NCBI GenBank assembly: GCA_003170575.1
Contig: PMZB01000318.1
Coordinates: 1 to 10,941 of the forward strand
Direction of reading: 5' to 3'
Length of the DNA: 10,941 nucleotides
DNA from: Chlamydiia bacterium
GTDB lineage: Bacteria; Chlamydiota; Chlamydiia; Chlamydiales; FEN-1388
Part shown: piece by piece, positions 6,361-10,941 of the stretch
Numbering within the stretch: the first letter of the stretch is position 1
Layout of the letters: each line of letters starts with the position of its first letter
The notes under the pieces: model-generated
What the model was told of the DNA's origin: nothing
Database searches by the model: none
What the model saw: only the letters and a program-made list of their open reading frames with translations
Translations under genes and position numbers: made by a program

Positions 6361-7139
6361 ATACCATTGCAATCACTGGGGCCTCATCAGGCCTTGGCTG
6401 GCAGCTGGCCTTAGGGCTAGCTGACAAAGGGAAAAAGCTGCTCCTTTTTGGGAGAGATGAGGGGAGGCTTTCCCAGCTTAAGGCGCTTGTGGAAGCAAAA
6501 GGTGCTTCCTGCGAAATCTGTGATGCAGATCTTCTTCATCCACAAGGCGTTCAAAGGGCGATTTCGGCAATTCAAGTATTTCGCCCTTCTCTTCTTGTGC
6601 ATTCAGCCGGTATGGGGCGGTATGGTCATTTTTGTGATCTTGAATACCAAGCTTCCTCCGACATAATACGCCTGAATGTCTTGAGCGTCATGGAAATTAC
6701 CCATGCCTGGGCAAACCTTGTGAAACAAGAGAAGATGGAGCGCCCCAAAGTTATCTTTATCGCTTCAGTCGCTGCATTTCTTCCCATTCCTAGCAGCAAT
6801 GCCTACGGCGCCTCAAAAGCATGTTTAGTTTCCTTTGCTGAAGCTCTTCGTGTTGAAGAGGAAGGGAAAATTGATGTGCTGACCGTCTGCCCAGGCTATT
6901 TTGCAACAAACTTTCAGCGACGCGCCTCTCTAGCTCCCTTAGGCGACCCATCAACAGAGGGCGCCCGAGTTGTGGCTGAGAAAATCATCAAAGCGATTCA
7001 TAAAAAAGGGGTGTACACTCCTTTCCCATGGAGTTGGATTGTTCCGTTACGAAAGCTTTTCCCAAAATCATTTCTCATGAGATTATTGGAAAAGCTGCTC
7101 CTTCGGAGAATGCAGCAAGTGATGAAGAAGTCTGATTAG
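6357..7139 (+). CDS. Short-chain dehydrogenase/reductase (classical SDR)
   Basis: A 260-residue NAD(P)-dependent oxidoreductase with a Rossmann fold. The nucleotide-binding motif TGASSGLG is at 7-14, GRD at 32-34 follows the second strand, and the NAG-like motif is SAG at 83-85. The catalytic tetrad is complete: N107, S137, Y150 and K154 in the YGASK context, with PG at 179-180. GR at 32-33 hints at NADP preference. The C-terminal part (about 215-255) is rich in Trp, Phe, Leu and basic residues, as in DltE-like SDRs that sit at membranes and act on lipid-type substrates, but the substrate cannot be read from sequence. The ATG overlaps the stop of the HD-domain gene by four bases and has no good ribosome site, so it is translated by coupling. 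No link between this reaction and cyclic di-AMP is evident. Confidence 0.9.
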   Translation: MNTIAITGASSGLGWQLALGLADKGKKLLLFGRDEGRLSQLKALVEAKGASCEICDADLLHPQGVQRAISAIQVFRPSLLVHSAGMGRYGHFCDLEYQASSDIIRLNVLSVMEITHAWANLVKQEKMERPKVIFIASVAAFLPIPSSNAYGASKACLVSFAEALRVEEEGKIDVLTVCPGYFATNFQRRASLAPLGDPSTEGARVVAEKIIKAIHKKGVYTPFPWSWIVPLRKLFPKSFLMRLLEKLLLRRMQQVMKKSD

Positions 7140-7169
7140 AATAAAATTACGATTAGTACAGAGGTATTT

Positions 7170-8348
7170 ATGACACAACCAGTAAGATCTCACGCAGAAG
7201 TAGATAATCAATCTACGGCAGGATTAGAGCAACTAGGCAGTGCCCCTGTTGCTCCAGTAGGTAGCTACCCATGGTCAACCAAGAAAGTGGATGAAGTTAT
7301 CCAACCTTTCTTCCTTGGCCAGGCTCAGACCCAAGTTCCATTCCAAATATCCGATGTGCCAGGGCAAGTTCTACGAAAGATGGCCTCATATCCACCAGAA
7401 GAAGATCGAATTGCGTGTGGGAACTTACCTATTACACATTCCTCAGCAGCCTTATTAGGAGCCAAGCATGATATAGCGGTGCGTCCCTTAAAGGAATTTT
7501 GCACTAATTCTCAAATAAGACCGGCATGGAAGGCGTTATACGGACAGGAACTTCCGACTGGTGAAGAGTTGGAAAAGATGTCTTACAAACAGCTGGAAGG
7601 CTTATTATGCAAGTATCAGCTATATTTAGACACAATGTTAAAATGGTTGAGAGAGGATAAGCTGAAGAGCGGTAAGCTGTATGTTTTGGAGCTTGTTCCT
7701 GTTCACGATGTCATGGCTGATAGCCTTATGCATTGCCCAGATCAATTATCACATCTTCTCGAGGCAGCCAAGTTACTAAATTTAGCTCAAGCAGGAGGAT
7801 GGGAAAAACTTTGTACTCCAAAATGGGCGGGGCCTGATCCGCGCATTGCCTTCTCCCACCCGATTCCTCTTCTTTATACAGAAGAAAATCTCCGAAAAGC
7901 AGCAGAATTAACACTACAATCTTTGAACACCGGCCAATCACTCAATGTTGTTGGTGGCATAGCGTTTCCTCCTGAGTTAACAACTGATAAAAAAACTGAG
8001 TCGGTGCATATCTGGTATTCTCACCTGCATTTTCTGCCGGATGAAATAAGAAATATGAAGAGCCTTATGGAGTTATCACTGCTGGCGAATAGTAACCCTG
8101 TGTTCCTCCCAGAAACCATAGGGGATCTTTCGAATTTAACGAAATTGGATGTGTCAGCTAGCTCAGTATGTACTCTTCCTTTATCAATGGCGACGAATCC
8201 TCATTTTCGTTTATCGCACCTTACTCTGCCTAAGGTTATGCAACCATCACCAACAAGGGATTTATCCCAAGGTAAGCTTACCCAAACCGAGTATGTCCTT
8301 CAGGAATTAAAAGCAAAAGGATGCGAGATTACATATCTTGAGCAGTAG
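7170..8348 (+). CDS. Leucine-rich-repeat protein, candidate secreted effector
   Basis: A 392-residue soluble protein without signal peptide or membrane segment. Residues 289-350 hold two clear leucine-rich repeats of 23-24 residues and a degenerate third: LPDEIRNMKSLMELSLLANS starting at 289, LPETIGDLSNLTKLDVSASS at 313 and LPLSMATN at 336. The form LPxxIxxLxxLxxLxl is the one found in bacterial effectors such as the IpaH/SspH group and in many proteins of amoeba-associated chlamydiae. The first 280 residues match nothing I recognise; they are helical, with an N-terminal 30-residue Gln/Ser/Ala/Pro-rich stretch that could serve as a type III secretion signal. No E3-ligase domain is visible after the repeats; only about 50 residues remain. 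The start has GAGG six bases upstream. The gene ends 13 bases from the end of the oppositely oriented proline-rich gene. Confidence 0.8.
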   Translation: MTQPVRSHAEVDNQSTAGLEQLGSAPVAPVGSYPWSTKKVDEVIQPFFLGQAQTQVPFQISDVPGQVLRKMASYPPEEDRIACGNLPITHSSAALLGAKHDIAVRPLKEFCTNSQIRPAWKALYGQELPTGEELEKMSYKQLEGLLCKYQLYLDTMLKWLREDKLKSGKLYVLELVPVHDVMADSLMHCPDQLSHLLEAAKLLNLAQAGGWEKLCTPKWAGPDPRIAFSHPIPLLYTEENLRKAAELTLQSLNTGQSLNVVGGIAFPPELTTDKKTESVHIWYSHLHFLPDEIRNMKSLMELSLLANSNPVFLPETIGDLSNLTKLDVSASSVCTLPLSMATNPHFRLSHLTLPKVMQPSPTRDLSQGKLTQTEYVLQELKAKGCEITYLEQ

Positions 8349-8361
8349 CGAAGCATTCGTC

Positions 8362-9444
8362 CTACCCTACAGCCGGCACAGGCATCTGCAGATGTATCCA
8401 TGCTGTCTGCAGCTGCTGTAGGGGGGCTGCAGCTGGGGCTTGCCCAATAGCATTGGCCAAAGTCTCCATTGCAAGCGCATGCACGGTTTGTAGTTGTCGC
8501 TGAATTCTTCCAGCGCCAAGCGTATGCATAACCTGCTCGACACGTTGAATTGCTTCACGAGACACTGTAGGGTGATGGAGTGCAGTTGCTGCGATTTCTA
8601 ATTCTCTTTCCACAAGTTGAAGGGCGGCAGCTTTTCTCACTTCTACTTGAGCTCGCTCTTCTGCTCTTTCAGTTCTGGTCGTTTCATCAATATAGAATTT
8701 AACAAGGGGAAGAAGACTTCCTAATGCACTTGTTGTGATTGCTAAAATTTCTGTAGGGAGCAGAGGAAAAGGCAAAAGAATGGAGGAAGCGATCCGGCAA
8801 ATGTCGCTTTCCAGATCCAAAGCAGCTGCTATAAGTTTGAATTTTCTTTCGCCGGCGAGCGTATCATCACGAGGGGCCATGTATTTGAAAACGAGCCTGA
8901 GATTATCAAAAGCGCTCAGTGCTGAGCCGGCAATTATAGCTGCTGTAGGAATGAAAGAGGGGATTGTTTTAATCAGATCCAGGTAGTATTTAGTTAAAAA
9001 TCCGATTTCATGCAGCCACTTTATTGTCTTGAGGATATCGGAAAGAAGAAAGAGAACTTTGTTCCCTACACGAAGCCAGTCATAATGGTGTTCGAATGGT
9101 TCTTGGGTTGCTGCTTCTCCTGAATAGATAGAATAAAACCTATTGAAAGCAGAGCGTGGTCTATTTATTCCGGAGACTGCCTTAAATGCGTGAGCAAAAG
9201 TCCTTAGAGATGGCAGTGGGCAATTTTCTTCACATACTTTATTGATAGTGATAACAAGTTTCTGCAAGTCAGAGCTTGCGTTCATATCATTGAAAACAGC
9301 TTTCAATGTACTCAAAATGTTAAGGGAGACGGTATAAATCCTGCGTAACAACTCTTCGATTTGACCATCCCGTGGGGGAGGTGGGGGAACACCGCCTGCA
9401 GGAGGAGCTCCTGCTGGGCCAGGTACTACATAGACTGGTATCAT
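8362..9444 (-). CDS. Proline-rich hypothetical protein with two hydrophobic segments
   Basis: I do not recognise this 360-residue protein. It starts with a Pro/Gly/Ala-rich segment (about residues 8-25, with a run of six prolines at 20-24 and around), then a helical region, two hydrophobic stretches (about 162-180 and 217-252, the second long enough for a hairpin), a charged helix likely to form a coiled coil (about 255-290, TERAEERAQVEVRKAA) and an Ala/Gln-rich C-terminus. There is no signal peptide. A proline-rich N-terminus with paired hydrophobic segments is compatible with an effector inserted into host or inclusion membranes, but this is inference from general layout only. The ATG at 9444-9442 has an excellent ribosome site (GGAGGG, five bases). 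It is convergent with the leucine-rich-repeat gene and no clear terminator lies in the 13-base gap. Confidence 0.7.
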   Translation of the reverse strand: MIPVYVVPGPAGAPPAGGVPPPPPRDGQIEELLRRIYTVSLNILSTLKAVFNDMNASSDLQKLVITINKVCEENCPLPSLRTFAHAFKAVSGINRPRSAFNRFYSIYSGEAATQEPFEHHYDWLRVGNKVLFLLSDILKTIKWLHEIGFLTKYYLDLIKTIPSFIPTAAIIAGSALSAFDNLRLVFKYMAPRDDTLAGERKFKLIAAALDLESDICRIASSILLPFPLLPTEILAITTSALGSLLPLVKFYIDETTRTERAEERAQVEVRKAAALQLVERELEIAATALHHPTVSREAIQRVEQVMHTLGAGRIQRQLQTVHALAMETLANAIGQAPAAAPLQQLQTAWIHLQMPVPAVG

Positions 9445-9548
9445 AAAACCCTCCGTTATCTAATTTATTCCTAGAACAATCTTAGGATAGTGTATGGATG
9501 AATATATGTATTAACGATATAAACGATGTGTTATATCGAAAAAATGGA
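9445..9548. promoter_or_regulatory. AT-rich spacer with an 8-bp-arm dyad upstream of the proline-rich gene
   Basis: This 104-base gap separates the zinc-ribbon gene from the proline-rich gene. CGATATAA (9515-9522) and TTATATCG (9531-9538) form a perfect inverted repeat with an 8-base loop. It is too AT-rich and lacks a following T-run on the minus strand, so it looks more like an operator than a terminator. A perfect TATAAT (minus strand, 9553-9548) overlaps the end of the upstream gene but has no good -35 box. Confidence 0.35.
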
Positions 9549-9911
9549 TTATAAGTTTTCAGCTATCTTAAGAGGTTCTGTTCTATAGGAAATAGTGAAC
9601 TTTTGTCCGTCAACTTCGATATCTAGGGTTGATCGGAACCGCGTGAGAAGAAGCCTGAAAGGCACTTTCACTTCTTCTTTGCCAACCTGAATGCCAATGC
9701 TCGCATCTGAAAGGATCTCCTCAGAGGCTTTCAGCTGTTGGCACAAAGCAATAAAGAGCTTGATTTGCCGGGCTAAGGATCCTGGTTCAACACCAAAAGG
9801 TTTTCCACAGCCTGGACACTTGGAAATGCAGGGAAGTTTATCCAGAGACCGAAGTGGGAAGGGAACTGGAGTTTGACAGCTAATGCAACTAATGTGAAAC
9901 GCATCTTTCAT
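9549..9911 (-). CDS. Small zinc-ribbon protein
   Basis: A 120-residue protein that begins with a zinc-ribbon-like module: C9-x2-C12 and, after a short strand, C28-x3-C32-x2-C35 (KCPGCGKPF). A helical part (about 45-66, with LARQIKLFIALCQQL) and a β-rich end (about 72-115) follow. There is no signal peptide. The family is not one I can name; zinc ribbons of this form occur in nucleic-acid-binding and in structural roles, so a function should not be inferred. The start at 9911-9909 has AAGG eight bases upstream. It stands alone, with 104-109 bases of spacer on each side. Confidence 0.75.
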   Translation of the reverse strand: MKDAFHISCISCQTPVPFPLRSLDKLPCISKCPGCGKPFGVEPGSLARQIKLFIALCQQLKASEEILSDASIGIQVGKEEVKVPFRLLLTRFRSTLDIEVDGQKFTISYRTEPLKIAENL

Positions 9912-10020
9912 GGAGAATCCTTAAGGGTATAAATTCTGGTATGACTATTTTGATGGCTATACGATTTTCGTCAACATACAATTGAGAAAAGCATTAGATC
10001 TTTCTGTCAGTGTATCCGCG
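9912..10020. other. Short intergenic spacer without clear signals
   Basis: This 109-base gap lies between the nucleotidyltransferase and the zinc-ribbon gene. A TTGACG on the minus strand (9973-9968) could be a -35 box, but no acceptable -10 box follows at 16-18 bases. No hairpin with a T-run follows the nucleotidyltransferase stop. I see nothing else in it. Confidence 0.4.
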
Positions 10021-10551
10021 TTATTTCTTCTTGAGAGACTTTAAAAAAACCTTGAATTTTTCTTCGTATCCTTCTCTTGTGGACCAATTTTTTATCTCTT
10101 CAAGATCTATTTCTCGTTCTTGGCATATGCTAAGGGCTTGTTGGAGTCCTTGTTTGTCATTCCAGAAATAGAAGCTTGCAAGTCGATCTTTTACACTATC
10201 GGTGGGCGCTAAGCATGTGATTGTCCCTAGGGGAGTGGAGACATTAGCAAATTTCCATATGGGATCTTTCCCTATTGCCACGGGCGGCGTTACGAATTCG
10301 ATCATCCAAGGGCAATCTTTGCGCTGAAAATATTTGTTTCTTTGGGTGAAGCCTAATTCTGAAAGAGCCTTTCGTACTTTTTTCATATCCTCGTAGGTAA
10401 CATAGTCCAAATCATAAGATTGATATCGATTTTCTGTATAAATTGTCACGCAAGCGCCGCCTACCAGCACTGCTTCAATGCCTTTCTTGCGCAATTCCTC
10501 GGAAATAAATCCTGCAAGATCTTTGAGCGAAATCTTTGGCCAATTAATCAT
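10021..10551 (-). CDS. Nucleotidyltransferase-like protein, candidate toxin (AbiEii/DUF6036-like)
   Basis: A 176-residue protein with the minimal active-site pattern of the nucleotidyltransferase superfamily: LVGGACV with the Gly pair at 31-32, then R42 and the DLD motif with D47 and D49, and a possible third acidic residue at E85 (WMIEF). The later KDRLASFYFWNDKQGLQQAL (121-140) fits the conserved C-terminal part of AbiEii-like proteins. Members of this superfamily transfer nucleotides to proteins or RNA, and AbiEii-type toxins act on tRNA or similar targets; the target here is unknown. Its ATG overlaps the stop of the winged-helix gene by four bases (ATGA), so the two are one operon, with the regulator first as in AbiE-type modules. 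A role in antibiotic modification or a housekeeping role are alternatives. Confidence 0.75.
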   Translation of the reverse strand: MINWPKISLKDLAGFISEELRKKGIEAVLVGGACVTIYTENRYQSYDLDYVTYEDMKKVRKALSELGFTQRNKYFQRKDCPWMIEFVTPPVAIGKDPIWKFANVSTPLGTITCLAPTDSVKDRLASFYFWNDKQGLQQALSICQEREIDLEEIKNWSTREGYEEKFKVFLKSLKKK

Positions 10552-10883
10552 AGAGGCTTACCTTGTCTGCGAGGTCTTGTTCTAGTTATTGGCTCGTAGT
10601 ACTTCTCCCGAAATTCTTCTGGAAAGGAGTTATAGGCATTTTGTAAAAAATTCTTTAATTTTTCAAGAAAAGGGTAGCGGGGGTTGAATTGGTACATCGC
10701 TGTCTTTCCTTCTTGACTCCTGGCGATTATCCCTCCCTTTTCCAGTCGCATAAAAGCTCTTTGAACGCTGTATAGCGGGATCTGAAAGATCTTTTTCAAC
10801 TGAGAGGGATAACATTTCTGATTGACAACAAGGTAAAATAATATCTTTTCTATCACTGGATTTCCAAAAAGCTCTTCTAGCAT
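10548..10883 (-). CDS. Winged-helix transcriptional regulator, candidate antitoxin
   Basis: A 111-residue winged-helix DNA-binding protein. Residues about 5-65 form the domain: first helix with VIEKILFYLV, helix-turn-helix with YPSQLKKIFQIPLYSVQRAF, then LEKGGIIARSQEGKTAMYQF as the wing. A helical tail and a basic C-terminus (RTRPRRQGKPL) follow. I place the start at ATG 10883-10881 rather than the GTG nine bases upstream, because AGGTGG lies five bases before the ATG and overlaps the GTG. It is the first gene of a two-gene operon with the nucleotidyltransferase, and a perfect dyad covers the -10 box of its promoter. This suggests that it represses its own operon. Whether it also neutralises the partner protein, as an antitoxin would, cannot be seen from sequence. 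Confidence 0.8.
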   Translation of the reverse strand: MLEELFGNPVIEKILFYLVVNQKCYPSQLKKIFQIPLYSVQRAFMRLEKGGIIARSQEGKTAMYQFNPRYPFLEKLKNFLQNAYNSFPEEFREKYYEPITRTRPRRQGKPL

Positions 10884-10895
10884 ATATACCACCTT

Positions 10896-10932
10896 TTTTG
10901 GTCATATTACCAAAATAGTTGGTGAATGTCAA
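10896..10932 (-). promoter_or_regulatory. Promoter with operator-like dyad for the regulator/nucleotidyltransferase operon
   Basis: On the minus strand TTGACA (10932-10927), a perfect -35 box, is followed after 17 bases by TAATAT (10909-10904). The -10 box sits in the centre of a perfect inverted repeat TTTTGGT-N6-ACCAAAA (10896-10902 and 10909-10915). A second, smaller dyad ACCAA-N5-TTGGT (10909-10923) overlaps it in the spacer. The layout is that of a repressor site that blocks RNA polymerase, and the obvious repressor is the winged-helix protein encoded next. Confidence 0.7.
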
Positions 10933-10941
10933 GATATAGAT

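Noticed and set aside
8367..8421. Inverted CTACAGC/GCTGTAG pair as terminator between the convergent genes
   Set aside because: Arms are seven bases with a 41-base loop inside coding sequence and no T-run follows; it reflects Gln/Ala-rich codons.
9515..9538. AT-rich dyad as terminator of the zinc-ribbon gene
   Set aside because: On the minus strand the T-run precedes the hairpin rather than following it, and the stem is nearly all A-T.
10884..10892. GTG start for the winged-helix gene
   Set aside because: The GTG is part of the AGGTGG ribosome site of the ATG at 10883.

Overview
The window is 10.9 kb of moderately AT-rich bacterial DNA with ten complete protein genes, one gene cut by the left edge, no RNA genes and no transposase. 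The mix (a short dnaX next to ybaB, a full-length PgpH-type HD membrane protein, an amino-acid transporter of the NSS family, a leucine-rich-repeat protein and several orphan proteins with secreted or hydrophobic character) suggests an intracellular member of the Chlamydiota, probably an environmental, amoeba-associated lineage. This assignment is inference from gene content only and I hold it with moderate confidence.

Left part, minus strand, read right to left: dnaX (4121-2736), ybaB/EbfC (2408-2103), an NSS-type transporter (2097-772), an orphan 205-residue gene (693-76) with its own promoter, and the first 25 codons of a probable exported protein (76-1) whose ATG overlaps the preceding stop codon. 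The 327-base gap between dnaX and ybaB holds two unrelated, perfect inverted repeats: a 39-bp-arm palindrome of the 'ACCACAGAG' type and a 60-bp uninterrupted palindrome that abuts the dnaX stop codon. The transporter keeps the NSS fold signatures but has lost, by position-for-position comparison with LeuT, the side chains that build both sodium sites.

Middle, plus strand: a divergent intergenic region separates dnaX from a PgpH-like cyclic-di-AMP phosphodiesterase (4222-6360), which overlaps by four bases a short-chain dehydrogenase (6357-7139). A leucine-rich-repeat protein follows (7170-8348) and ends 13 bases from the end of an oppositely oriented proline-rich, hydrophobic protein (9444-8362). 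These two are the best candidates for host-directed proteins.

Right part, minus strand: a small zinc-ribbon protein (9911-9549) and a two-gene module made of a winged-helix regulator and a nucleotidyltransferase (10883-10021) with a four-base overlap. The module has a near-textbook promoter whose -10 element lies inside a perfect dyad, the layout expected of a self-repressing toxin-antitoxin-like operon of the AbiE type.
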